64,000 bases of DNA, taken from NCBI RefSeq assembly GCF_009017415.1, contig NC_092407.1:4030001-4094000 (forward strand). The letters run 5' to 3'. Positions 1-10,902 of this stretch are shown in pieces. The notes beneath the pieces are model-generated. The model did no database searches. It was given only the letters and a program-made list of their open reading frames with translations, and was not told where the DNA came from. The stretch is from Aspergillus flavus. Lineage: Eukaryota; Ascomycota; Eurotiomycetes; Eurotiales; Aspergillaceae. The position numbers and the translations under genes were made by a program. Each line of letters starts with the position of its first letter. Position 1 is the first letter of the stretch.

Positions 1-1215
1 ATGGATTCAGGAGGTCTTCCCCCGATTAGCAGCGTCATCGTCCATTCGGAGTCCTTACATTCTTACATACTTGTACTTTCCATACACTCTGCACAACCAC
101 AACGCTACTACATATTGACATGAGGACTATAACGTGCCTTGGCATTTGAATGATGTGTTAGAGTTCACGAAGTATCTGCGTCATTGACTTTTTAGCACCT
201 TTGGCTCCTTGCTCGGTGTAAGACTTTAATTGCAAACGTTCCGCTAGTCGGGCAACCCTTTGATTGTGATTGAGGGTAGGATTGATTGGATCTTAAATGC
301 TGGTGTTATTACTGGATTTTATTTAGATTTTCATGACTTTTCAATTACGATGGAGTCTGGTGGAGAGCCCTGTGACTATTGAGTATTGACCCGACTAATT
401 GGCCTTACCTAAACCTGTTCATTTTTATTAGTTGCGTCGCTAGTATAACTCTCACAACCCTTTTTTTCTTCGAGTTTTGCGTGTCTTCTGTTCTCGAATA
501 TCACTTCTCTTACGGTGACAAAACGACAGGGAGGCTTCTCGTATGCACGGCTGACTCGTCATCGTGGTGCCCGTGGATAGATTCTTAGATCCCTTCCCCC
601 TCCCCAAACGAATACTACTTACACTTCTCTTTGGGCCGACTGATCTTCCTCCGAGCGTGCATTGCCCCTATCATCCCCGTCCGGGCTTTGATAACTACCC
701 ACTAAAAGTGGTCCCTTTTGGCCCTTACCCATTCATTAGTGCGACAAGTTTCGATCTTCGGCCTCCTCAGTCCTGCGATCGATCAAAACCCCCTACATTT
801 TCCCATACATTGCTCTCAGCTGGTTCTGATCTTCTCACCATCATATATACCTTTGACCCTAATACCTTAATCATCCGCGATTTGACTCTTCTGATTCTTT
901 TGGGATTGTACCTCAAGTTCCACATCAACCTTGCCTTATACCCACCAGTTTTCATTGACGCACGCGCGCGCTTGGGAACACTCCTTTTTCTACCCCCCAA
1001 CACAGCGAACGAGCAACTCCTTGCCTTCCTTCTTCCTTGAGCGGCTGCTCTGCCATATCGTACCTCTTCGCCTCCACACACTCGAGTAAAAAGATAAAAT
1101 GTCAGACGCCGATCAGGGCTGGAAACCAAATGGTCGTCCTCAGTCGTTCGTACCCCCCATTTGCTCTCCATGAGAGATACCTGAACGTTGAGGTTGACTG
1201 ATACACGGCAGGACC
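1..1215. other. Left-edge region, no supported gene
   Basis: No open frame here has protein-like composition or plausible splice structure. The last 600 bases are pyrimidine-rich on the + strand, as in many Aspergillus promoters, and probably hold the promoter and 5' leader of the gene that follows. An ATG at 1099 opens a 24-codon frame ending in TGA; it may be the true first exon of the next gene (see that entry) or a short upstream ORF. Confidence 0.5.
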
Positions 1216-1719
1216 ATGGCACAAGCTTTCTCAAGCACGCTAGATAGTCTCTTTGCGCTGGACTCGGATGTCCACCACCTTGAGCAGACTGTGGATGAGA
1301 GGTATGTCTTGTAACCGTTGCGAACCCCTCCTTTCACCCCCGAACTACGCCGAGATAAAGACAACTTGGGAAGCTAATCGCGGAACGTTATCATCAGGAA
1401 ATTTCAAATGATCATCCAAAACCGAGAACTGGAAGAACTTCAGGCGAAAATCCGTGCGACCGAAGAACGCTTGAAAGCACGAAAGTCCGTGATCATGGAT
1501 GGAAGCGGCCCCAGGAGCAATGGAGCGCAGAGCGACGGCGGATACCAGTCGACAGGTAAGTCGTTATCCCATGAGCAGGTCTGTTAGCGGAATTAATATC
1601 GCTAAATCTTCCTGATACCTATAGAATCCGCATCATCGGCAACATCTCCAACGGACACAGCAGGCCACTACTCCAGCGGGGATGAACAGCGGCAGCATGG
1701 CCAGACACGTAATTCATGA
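1216..1719 (+). CDS. Small coiled-coil protein, function unknown
   Basis: I do not recognise a named family. Three exons join in frame: 1216-1301, 1398-1555 and 1625-1719, with donors GTATGT and GTAAGT and acceptors CAG and TAG. The product is 112 residues. Residues 1-28 (starting MAQAFSSTLDSLFALD) look amphipathic. Residues 29-60 are a charged Glu/Lys/Leu-rich helix with coiled-coil spacing (ELEELQAKIRATEERLKARK). The C-terminal 50 residues are Ser/Gly/Thr-rich and probably disordered. The start is uncertain: an upstream exon beginning at the ATG at 1099 (MSDADQGWKP) could be spliced on, but I found no strong donor that keeps the frame. Confidence 0.65.
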
Positions 1720-2471
1720 CTTGATACAACCGGCCAGAGTCGGCTGCAATGGACACGTTTGGCTCAGGAACGGGATTATGGATTTGATTTCTCTTCTATT
1801 GTTTTTCCAAGGCGGGCATGTCTGGAGAATTTGATTTATTTAATTTGTTTTCCCCTCTTCATCTTCAGGCGCTGTATCGATAGTGCGTTGAATGGGGACA
1901 GGCCTTCTTTTGATATACCTGGTGTTCTTATGCATTTTTGGCGTCTCTCGCACACGTTGATGCACATGGTCGAGTCCGTGTATGCATGTGCCATGTCTCA
2001 AACGCGTGGGTCAAGAGACTGGATTCTTTCTTGTCGTTCTGGATTAATATATCGCTTTTATCCGTTGAATAGTCAATGTGTTGGATGTGTTGATCTTTCA
2101 CATTTCCGCCCGATGGAGGAAGGAGGAAGAAGAGAATTTATGGGAGGTGGTTATGTTTCATTTAAATTCCTGCATGTCGCGGGCACATGTTTTGGTGGCC
2201 CACAATGGGATGGTCACACTGCAGTCCAGATGAGGCATAGCTGCTTCGATCATGAGACCCCTTGAATCCTCCAATTCCTTTCTCTTTCTGGGAACTTCTC
2301 TACGACGTACGTACTACATGCTAACGTTGCACATGTGTGGAATTGATATTTAACTCCAATTACAATTCATTGATGATCAATCTCACTTGGGACTCGTCCA
2401 AACGCCAACCACAACCCGTCCGGGGAACCCTTTAAGCTAGTCACACCATTTACACAGATCCCTCACTACTA

Positions 2472-2506
<35 letters not shown>

Positions 2507-2522
2507 TGTCCAACGTTCAATA
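1720..2522. other. Convergent 3' intergenic region
   Basis: This lies between two convergent genes. A 168-codon open frame covers 1759-2265, but it has no intron signals or recognisable domain and begins right after the stop codon, so it is probably 3' UTR. A run of 28 T occupies 2476-2503. Confidence 0.5.
2476..2503. repeat. Poly-T tract (28 nt)
   Basis: An uninterrupted T homopolymer, 19 bp beyond the end of the FAD oxidoreductase gene. Such tracts are common in fungal intergenic DNA and vary in length; the exact count may be affected by sequencing. Confidence 0.9.
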
Positions 2523-4167
2523 TCACGCGACCTTGAATCCTCCTGGCATCAGATCGGTAAATACTCTGTCCGGGTCATATTTAGACCGGATGCTCCTGAG
2601 TCTCTCAAGGTTCTCAGGGGGAAATGTGCTGAATACATCCTGAGAGGGATTTGCATCGTTCAGGTAGATAAATTTGGCCATTTCGATCCCCGCGGCCTGA
2701 AGGTTCTTGACAATTTGACCATTAACCTTTTCATAGAATGCGTCGACATCGTTGTCGCTGACGATCGCTGCAGAAGTGATGCTCTCTTCCACCCAGATGT
2801 ATGGCGCGCCATTGACATCCAAGCTCTGAGGGTCTCCGCCGTTGACAGTAGACGCAGTGATAAACTTCTCGGTAACTGCTGGGAATGCTAAAGCTGCGAC
2901 CAGTACCCCCACTGGCAAGTCCTCTCGTGCCACTTCCATGAAAGTGTCGTGAACAATAGAGATTGCCTGCTTGTTGGAGGCGTGAATATTCAACACATAG
3001 AAGCGCTGCTTACTGCCCTTGAGGAGCGATAGGGCTGGATCAAGCTCCTTAGACCAGTCACTCATAGAGCGACTGGAAAAGGTACTGGTGGTGGCTTTCA
3101 AATCAGAACCTAGGAAGCTCTCTAACGCGGCAGGGCTCTCATTTTCGCCATTATAGAAGAGAATGGCGCTATAGCTAGCTGCGCCTAAGGCCGGGATATA
3201 TTCCGCCATGGGAATGGTAGCCGCCTTAGGGTCTTTCGAACCATCCACAGTAAAGGAATGTATAGCGTCGATAAACTTCTCGGCGACGTCGGATCCATAC
3301 GATACCATACCAATCATTACCTTTGGAGCTTTGATTGTTTTCAGTTCGAAATTTGTCACAAGGGCAAATGAATTGGAACCTCCCCTTAATGCCCAGAATA
3401 AATCCGAGTACTCATTCTCTGGGGTTACTTGGACAACTGCTCCATCTGCCAGGACAACCTAAATTTTATGGATCAGCGAAAGTGCGGGAGAACATTGAAG
3501 GATACCATAGGCCGCGAAACGTACCGTGACGCTGGCAACATTTGCGGAAGCCCAACCAAACTCATTGCTGAAATAGGAGACACCACCACCGAGGATGTAT
3601 CCAGGAACGCCGACGTGACCGAGTCGGCCCCCAACGACTGTCAGCCCATTCGGTTCAAGATAGTCATAGATATTGGACCATCGGTTTCCTGGGCCGACAT
3701 TGACCGTAGACTGGTCATCAGAAAGACTGAGCTGGGTCAGACCGAAGCTGGAAAGCAAAACGCCGGACGAATTGATGTTCGCTGCGTTAGCGATTGGCAT
3801 ATGTCCACCACCCCTGATTGCGAAGGGGGAATTAGCTTCCTTGAGTATCTTCACAGCATCACCCATCTGGGTGCTATTTGAGGGCTCGAAGACACAGGCT
3901 GGCCCCAGCCATGCACTGGATGTATAGTATTCTGGGAAAAGGTAAGTTTAGTGTTTTCTGCTAGAAGTAGCAACGCGACCCCTCACCTGTATTGGCATTG
4001 ATATACCTCAAGTCGAGTTTAGAGTAGGTGATATCAGGGTATTTGTCCTTTAGTTTGCTGCAGGCTGTCGAAGCAGGAGCATCCTGGCGCGATTTAAGTT
4101 GCGCGATATCATCAGCCAGGCATCCTGGGAGAGCAGCCAAAGCAATGAGTACATATTTGAGTACCAT
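2523..4167 (-). CDS. Secreted FAD-linked oxidoreductase (BBE-like, PCMH-type)
   Basis: Three exons on the minus strand (4167-3987, 3931-3525, 3458-2523) join in frame to 507 residues. The start MVLKYVLIALAALPGCLA is a clear signal peptide. The FAD-binding half carries RGGGH, whose His is the usual 8-alpha-histidyl flavin link. The segment VVGGRLGHVGVPG then GGG has Leu where bicovalent family members have Cys, so I infer a single covalent link. The C-terminus (YDPDRVF) fits the berberine-bridge-enzyme tail. Such enzymes oxidise alcohols, sugars or amines, often in secondary metabolism. It lies 3.3 kb from flvA, and I know of no assigned role in flavunoidine synthesis. It may be an unassigned tailoring enzyme or simply a neighbour. 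Confidence 0.88.
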
Positions 4168-7100
4168 CTTCGCACTTGCTCGGTTTGGAATCGAGATTGG
4201 TGCCAGCAAAGCCGCAGGAAACGACCAAGTATTTATCGTTCGCCCCTCTCGAAAGCAGATTCACATGGAAACGAGCGCTCTGGCTGTCGGCCGTTTTCCT
4301 GTGATGGCGGGTCATTATCCAAAACGATTTAGACGACGGTAGATCAACTTTGCAGCGAGTTTGAATCCGGAATAATTGCTGCATGTGGATTCTACGAAGA
4401 CTAAACATGGAGCGGACCTCTCCTGCCGATCATTTCAAGTACCGACCCAGGATTGGAATTTAGCTCTACTTCCTTCCCCGCACTGAACGGTACAATTATG
4501 AATGTGGATAGCAATTAGGCCCTGTACGTATCATCATACATAAGCGTCCATCCAACTTCTACAACAATCAAGCAACAGACTGCTCCAGAAACTCCGATGC
4601 CTCGGCTATGAAACATGCAATGTGTGTCAGGTTCAGTCACGAGCTCAATTTAGTTCATGCATCAGAACCGGAATGTCACTCTTAGCTTGAAAAGTCAGTT
4701 ATCCCAGGTCCTGTAAAAGAGGTGCGGCCGAATTTTGGGGGATCTGCAATGTCGTATAGCTTCGTATTCAGGGACCGGAGACAAGCCACTTTTCTAGCCT
4801 GGAGATTTACCATATTGATGCACCAATTAGAATCGGTTTTCAATCCATCACCCCAGCATAATAACGTATGGCTAAGGGTTTAGCCTGTAGCATCATTTAT
4901 TTGTCAGAGACTTCACTGACCGGGTTTCTACTGGCTGATTGCTAAACAATATGTCTTATCCCTGAGTGCGAATATCGTGTATGAAGGAAGTCCTAGCACT
5001 TCTCACAGAGTGGAAAGAGTAAAAATAATTCTACTTGGTGTTCCAGGCCCTCCAGTTAAAATCCCTTAAGACCTAGATATCTACATATCTATGTTATATA
5101 GTACAAACCTCAAAGTTGCAAATAACCACGTAAGGTGAAATAACTCGGGCTGTATATGTTGCCGGTTTACTCGTCTCATATGCCTTGTCCTCTATGGAAC
5201 TTTGTTCTAGTATCATCGGTACGAGTCTCATACAGTTCTCTAGTCTACTGTACTGCATAAGCTTAAAGAGACCGAGTCAGGGAATTCCCGTGCAACCCTG
5301 TTATTCTGAAGGACATTGATTGCCTCATCCAGGGATGGGTTACGTGGAGGGACGCTCTTGGTTGTTTTGACAGTATCAAAATCGTGGTCCATATGTCCAC
5401 TCTGAGCTATCTACTCTTGTTGACGCGATTTCTCGTCAATGATATCGATACTCGCGGTTATTCGGCGCTGATTCCTGGAATGGATGCCACGCCCGCTAAC
5501 CCTCGTTTACAGTTATGACTGCCATTCAGGGTAAGCCAAAGGGGTCAAGACACGCTGAATTGGTTACAGCCCTGGGAGCTGTAGTTTGGCTGCAAGAGCT
5601 ATGGTCGAACTTTTTGGCATTGAATGAACATGCCAGATTTCCCATGCGTAACTTAGGGCTTACTTTCGATTGAAGAAGTTATTGGCAGCAACATAGCTAT
5701 CCTGGGCTTTTGTTGCTTTCTCTCTCCATACTGTATGGGCCTGATACTGGGCAAAGCGATTAGTTAAACAGTCAATCATCCATGCCCGAATCAATGACTA
5801 TTTACCTGCGCGACGTCCCTGAAACTGGTAAAGATTATCCCTTCCCCATCTCCATCTGGGTTTACTCCTACTTCTGTCAAGACATTCCTTCACGGCCCAG
5901 ACTTATATCTGTTCATATTAGCTTTTCATTACTTTTCTTTTATTAGTAGTAGTAGAGCTTCTCAAGCTGGTAACAACAGGAAAGGTAGACTTTCAGGTGC
6001 CTACCCGCAGGAATTATTTACTATGATTTGTCTTCTGAGCATCATCAACGCTTTATAGACATCTTTGAGGAAGCCGGACCATCTGCCCATACCATGCCTA
6101 GCATAATTATTCAATTCGATGAACAATCATTTGCCTCTTTCCTTATATCTGACGGTATTGCAAGTATGGTGGTACTTTGAGATTAGCGACGCGTATCTTG
6201 GTGGAATTGAAAACCGCAGTCAAGCATGGTAAATCTCTTTACTTCACCTTGTTATGGACTGGCTCAACACCTCTGTAGAAAGAGACTATCTGTGCTGACA
6301 CAAACGTCGAGGCCAAGTTCTGCATGTCTAGCCAACTCGGATCCTTTATCGTCACGACGGACACTTTTAACAGAGCACACAATCCGATCATCAAATGTCA
6401 CCCACCCACAGATGTTCATATACCCTATTAGTGCTCACGAATTGTACTGCACGCCTACCTACACGTACTCAGGTCATGTCTACTCTGGTCTTATCCTCGT
6501 ACAGGGGTTACAAACTCTTAACCGGAATCCTAACGACCTGGCCTACATCTGCATCAAGTGTTGACAGTCTTGTTGACCATATTATGTATGCATTACTTAC
6601 GCGTTTCCATAATCATATCCTGAGGAAACTCTATTCACCATATCTCTTCAGCTCTCCTCTCGTCAGCTTTGCTCAATGTTTCTATACATCACCTTCACTA
6701 CACATTGGCCGATGCCCGCCGCCACCCGCTAAAGATAAAACCTCTTGCTTGGACCACTGCGGTCATACCCTTCACAATAACCCTTCCTTTTCGTAATCTT
6801 GCTCCTAAACCGGCTGGCCCTACCATTTTGAAGGGAACCTTACCCTACTCCTCAGCTCTCAGCCCCACGCCCTCTCACAACGTGGCTTCTATCATAGACT
6901 TAAGCTTCCAGGCCGTGATGAAAGATGGAAAATAATATATCAAGTTATAACACAGCTTCAACATCACATCCACTGATAAATTTGTAATAGTTTAGAGTCC
7001 CAGAGAAACATAGTCCACTTACTACCCTTCCTTGAATATATTTATGATGGGTACGAGTTTGCCATCTGCGGTCCAGATGCCGTTGTGAAAATTCAGACAG

Positions 7101-7459
7101 AGCTCAATCCACTGACGGCCCTCTTGCAATCTCCTCTGTTTAAGCCATGTATTCACAATAACGCACCGTCCATTATCGAGACGTCTCATATAAAAGCATT
7201 AGCATATATTGAAAGGTGTAAATTCTATGAACACTGGCTTATGTACTATTCTATCGTCTATACCTCTCTGTGATGTGACGTAACACAAAAGATGGTCGAT
7301 ATACTCCATATATTAGAATAAGAAGTGCTTTGTATCTCATGACATCTTTGACGAATATAACAATCTTTTGAGTGGTGATTTGCACGCCCATATTGAACAT
7401 CAGTTCTATAGATAGGTCAATATCAATTTGAGGATCTACTGGCACATAAATTTGAGAGA
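4168..7459. other. 3.3 kb gap, no supported gene
   Basis: I see no exon set with a recognisable domain on either strand. Several 45-60 codon open stretches exist, for example minus strand near 5250-5395 and 6260-6430, and plus strand 6226-6935. None has splice sites or motifs that link it to a protein. No transposase or terminal repeats were visible by eye. The region holds the promoter of the FAD oxidoreductase and the 3' end of flvA. It marks the left border of the core flv genes. Confidence 0.45.
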
Positions 7460-10009
7460 CTATAGCCACAACGGAACGTTCATCGGAAGGGTCTTGTGAG
7501 GTTCCATGGCATCCACACTTCCCGATGAATGACCCGCCAACTTAGGCTTGCGGGTGAGGAAGAGCAGCATATCTCGCGTTGCACGCTTAGACACATCCTC
7601 CTGGAAGACAGAAGTGAGACTGTGCTTGGCCTCATTATCGGCAAACAGGAGCGAGTCTAGGAAGTGACGATGCTGGAACCGATGCTTGATGAGGCTCGGC
7701 TGTGCCTCAGTAGCTGGGATCCCGGTGATCTCCTTCTGGTCATGGATGAAGGTGATTCCACTGTCGGACCTCATATTGGTGCATCCCAGGAAAGTAGTCA
7801 TTGTATGATCCGCTCCATCGGCGTGCACGCCTTCAAGGGTAGGCTCACCGAGAATGTTCTTCTCAGTGAATGTTCGGATATTAAATACGTTGCAGAGGAA
7901 ATTCGGGCTAGAGTAGTCCAGGTGGGCACGAGGTTCGACGTCGACTTTGTTCATTATGAAGGCCTTCGCCACCATCAGGGCTTGCAGGACAGTGTTGTAT
8001 TGAAGGTCACCCCGGACTTCTGGGAAATCACGGGGTAATCCGGAGTCGTGACGCTTGTAGTTCTCCTGTACGGTGAGGGTGAAGCGTTGCTTTTGAAACC
8101 GTTGGATTGCCTTGTTCTCAAAGTTGAAATAGAACAGACCGTTCCTGATGGTCCGGTAGTCTACCGTAGGATCCTTGCCCAGGTGATGGCTGACTTGCTG
8201 GAGAGCATCAAAATCCTCCTCCCTGGCGCCCAGTGCTTTGAGGATTGGAACCAACCATTCGCCCTCCATGAAAACAACCCGGTCTTTGGCGTACCTAGCC
8301 CTCACCTCCAGCATGCTCGCCATTGCTATATAAAATTTGGCATCGTAGAGCCGCTGGCCCACGTCGAGATTAACGGGCACAGCCGACATGCAGTACCTCT
8401 TGATTCCACTAAGAACGGCTCTGGCGACGGTCTCAATGTCTTCTGACTGCACACCGACAGATATCCGTAAGAAAGGATCTGTGTTCTCGAAAAATGCGTC
8501 CGCCACGAAGATCCGGGTGGTGGAGAAGCCCAGGCTGGCCCCCTTGACCATCTGCACCCCCTCTTCTTCCGCGGCGCGGAGAATGTCGTCACAGCAGCGC
8601 TCCAAGTTGGACCTTTTATTTAGTCCCTCTCCGTGAAAGCGGACTGTGACGACATTCCCGCCGTGTCTCCATCTGTAATCGCGCCAGTGGTGAGGAAAAG
8701 TCACCTCGGCCATGTTTCTGCTCTCAGCATCTAGTAACCGGTGCAGCTTCTCAGCATTCGTCGTCAAGCGAGACATTCGAAAATTGAAAATGGTCTTGTC
8801 AATGGGCGGAAGGAGACTGGCGTTTCGAGAGTACAGGACGGTTCCTGTAATCTGGCGAATCAACTGTATCGCGGGCACCAGGTCTTCCGGCATTACAACG
8901 TATCCGCACATGATAAGGTCCAGACCCAGCTGGATATATTTGTGGGCACTCTCGTAGTAAAGCACCTTGGGGCAGTGAGGCCCGTCAAACCAGTCATATA
9001 ACTGCATTCCCCCAGACACTAAGGTTCCATCAACGATGACCAGACGATCTGCCCAGCCTCCTCTGTTGGCCACCAGGTGGGCAAATCGGCGTATGTCAAT
9101 GGTGTCCAAACCCACTGTATTGCACATTGGGTCTAGAAAGACAGCTCGGGCATTATTTCTCTCTGCGGCCTCAATTATGCTCTCTGGATCAAAGCCTTTC
9201 GCGTTCACCACAGTCAAGGATTTCTGGGAGCGCATTGGCTGAAACGATTCGAAGTAAATGTAAGGGGAAACTACCACGGTATCGCCATAGTTGAGTTGCT
9301 GGACGACGTACTGCTGGATGACAGTAAATGACGCCATGCCACTGGACATCAACAGAAGCTTAGGGTTCTGATTCGAGCCCAGCTGCAGTGTCTCGAGTAG
9401 CTGTTGTTCGCGGTCCCGCACATCCGGCGACGCAAAGCGGTCGTAATTCACACCCTGACACTGGTAGTAGGATGGATCGAAGAACCAAGGAATCTTAGAC
9501 TGGTCGTACCCCGGGCAAGCACGCTCGAAGAATGATCCTAAGGTGGATTGAAGCTGTGCGAGGGCCCTGTACCGTTCTTCAATCTGCCAGAGTTCCAACC
9601 CGCGGTCGAACCCGTTGGTATGGGTGTGGAAACCGTTGATGCGAGTGTCGAAGCCATTGATGTGGGTGTCGAACCCGTTGTTGAACCCGTTTATTTTGGT
9701 GATGACGCCGTTGACATGGGTGTCAACGCCGTTTGATGGCATCAAGGCCATTTCAAACTTAGCGGTTAGCTTGAGAAGCTTTTCCAAATCGTCCAAGAAG
9801 ATTGACTCGGACCACTCATCCCTCTGCAAGCCCAGCTCCTTGCATAATGCCCTATATTTGTCGAATCTAGTCTTGATGGCATTGGTGTTTTGTTTGAATC
9901 GCGACAGTATCGTTCTCCAGACATCGTGCATGGAGGATAGCGGCGAAGATATCTGAGTGTTATCTAGATCATGGTATCCGTTGACGAGCGTCAAGGGTTT
10001 GGGTGTCAT
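7460..10009 (-). CDS. flvA: FlvA: PLP-dependent lyase fused to 2OG-Fe dioxygenase
   Basis: This bifunctional enzyme has about 849 residues from the ATG at 10009. Residues 1-130 hold an Asn-Gly-Phe-rich tandem repeat. A Cys/Met-metabolism type fold-I PLP domain follows; the likely Schiff-base Lys is in YYESAHKYIQLG (about residue 357). The C-terminal third is a 2OG-Fe oxygenase of the 2OG-Fe_Oxy_2 type, with the metal motif HxD in GVHADGADH (about residue 728). In the flavunoidine pathway the lyase is proposed to use O-acetyl-homoserine and a branched keto acid, and the dioxygenase to finish 5,5-dimethyl-L-pipecolate. The open frame continues upstream to a stop near 10080. An extra first exon, ATG at 10154 with donor at 10139 and acceptor just before 10075, would join in phase, so the true start may be there. 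Confidence 0.88.
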   Translation of the reverse strand: MTPKPLTLVNGYHDLDNTQISSPLSSMHDVWRTILSRFKQNTNAIKTRFDKYRALCKELGLQRDEWSESIFLDDLEKLLKLTAKFEMALMPSNGVDTHVNGVITKINGFNNGFDTHINGFDTRINGFHTHTNGFDRGLELWQIEERYRALAQLQSTLGSFFERACPGYDQSKIPWFFDPSYYQCQGVNYDRFASPDVRDREQQLLETLQLGSNQNPKLLLMSSGMASFTVIQQYVVQQLNYGDTVVVSPYIYFESFQPMRSQKSLTVVNAKGFDPESIIEAAERNNARAVFLDPMCNTVGLDTIDIRRFAHLVANRGGWADRLVIVDGTLVSGGMQLYDWFDGPHCPKVLYYESAHKYIQLGLDLIMCGYVVMPEDLVPAIQLIRQITGTVLYSRNASLLPPIDKTIFNFRMSRLTTNAEKLHRLLDAESRNMAEVTFPHHWRDYRWRHGGNVVTVRFHGEGLNKRSNLERCCDDILRAAEEEGVQMVKGASLGFSTTRIFVADAFFENTDPFLRISVGVQSEDIETVARAVLSGIKRYCMSAVPVNLDVGQRLYDAKFYIAMASMLEVRARYAKDRVVFMEGEWLVPILKALGAREEDFDALQQVSHHLGKDPTVDYRTIRNGLFYFNFENKAIQRFQKQRFTLTVQENYKRHDSGLPRDFPEVRGDLQYNTVLQALMVAKAFIMNKVDVEPRAHLDYSSPNFLCNVFNIRTFTEKNILGEPTLEGVHADGADHTMTTFLGCTNMRSDSGITFIHDQKEITGIPATEAQPSLIKHRFQHRHFLDSLLFADNEAKHSLTSVFQEDVSKRATRDMLLFLTRKPKLAGHSSGSVDAMEPHKTLPMNVPLWL
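9600..9740 (-). repeat. In-frame minisatellite within flvA
   Basis: On the minus strand this stretch encodes repeated NGFDTHINGF-like units: NGVDTHVNG, NGFDTHINGF, TRINGFHTHTNGF and so on. Each unit is about 8-9 codons. The repeat lies between the N-terminal segment and the PLP domain, so copy number could change without breaking the frame. Confidence 0.8.
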
Positions 10010-10069
10010 CTTCACGAATGTAGGTACGAGCTGATTCTGAAGGAAGCGAGAGAGCACTTGGAGGTCCAA

Positions 10070-10902
10070 TTGGTGCTGTTGTCAGGATGCATGGCAGAGT
10101 ACGTTACCAGTCCCTTCTTATTAGTATGTCTTCGGTTACAGAAGTGATTGTCATCAAGCTAGTAGTGGTAGCTTTACACTGCTAGGAACTCCAATTTGCA
10201 AAAAATGATTGATTTCCATAAAATACAGAATAAGTTGAATCTGACATGTACGAGTAGTTACGAACAAGACACAGCGTGGTTCTTAAGGTTATCGGAGTAT
10301 TTGGTACCGAAATGTCATCATCAAGTACTGCGCCCCACCTACTGTGATGTATGCAATTTCCCAACAGCAATACCACCACTATACAGTATGTAAATACCAA
10401 ACATGATGATCCAAAGAGCGAGATCAACACCCTGATTCAACTCCACCATGACTTTGAACTCTACTTCCAGCTTGACTTTCAGCTCTCCTCCTATTCTTTC
10501 AGCTCGACTTGTAGCTACACCGCTACTTTCAGCTGCACAGCTAGTAGGTACAGGTCACAAGACGCAAATTTTGAGGTGCAGGTCGTCTCACAGAATATTA
10601 TTATGTTTTACTTCGGCTGCTCTACTGGACTTGCCGCTAATCTGTCACTTAATATAGATAGTAGTTAGTTAATTACTGCATAGCATTATTCAGTATGAAA
10701 GAAGCCCTAGTGTTTCAAGCGATAGCACTAGTTATTGCTATAGTGGTGGGAGTATCAGTAGAAGCACCTATTTTGCCCGCCTTGCCATATATATATGTGT
10801 ACATAAGATATCTATAATTACTATAATACTATCTATCCAGATAACTGGATACTGTACTCTTACTCTCTTCGATACAACCTTATCAGTTCCCCTCCCGTGA
10901 CA
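10070..10902. promoter_or_regulatory. Divergent flvA/flvB promoter region
   Basis: About 830 bp separate the divergent flvA and flvB genes, suggesting shared control. A TATATATAT stretch lies near 10787-10796, about 110 bp before the flvB ATG. A possible short first exon of flvA (10140-10154) falls inside. I did not identify a specific regulator site. Confidence 0.5.

Noticed and set aside
1759..2265. 168-codon + strand open frame
   Set aside because: It starts just after the stop codon of the small coiled-coil gene, has no motif or intron signal, and is best read as 3' UTR.
6226..6935. Overlapping + strand frames of 88-133 codons
   Set aside because: They are Thr/Ser/Pro-rich with no domain, and several overlapping frames are open at once, as expected from composition.
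7664..9956. Several + strand open frames of 60-130 codons opposite flvA
   Set aside because: They are antisense shadows of the flvA coding frame and lack domains.
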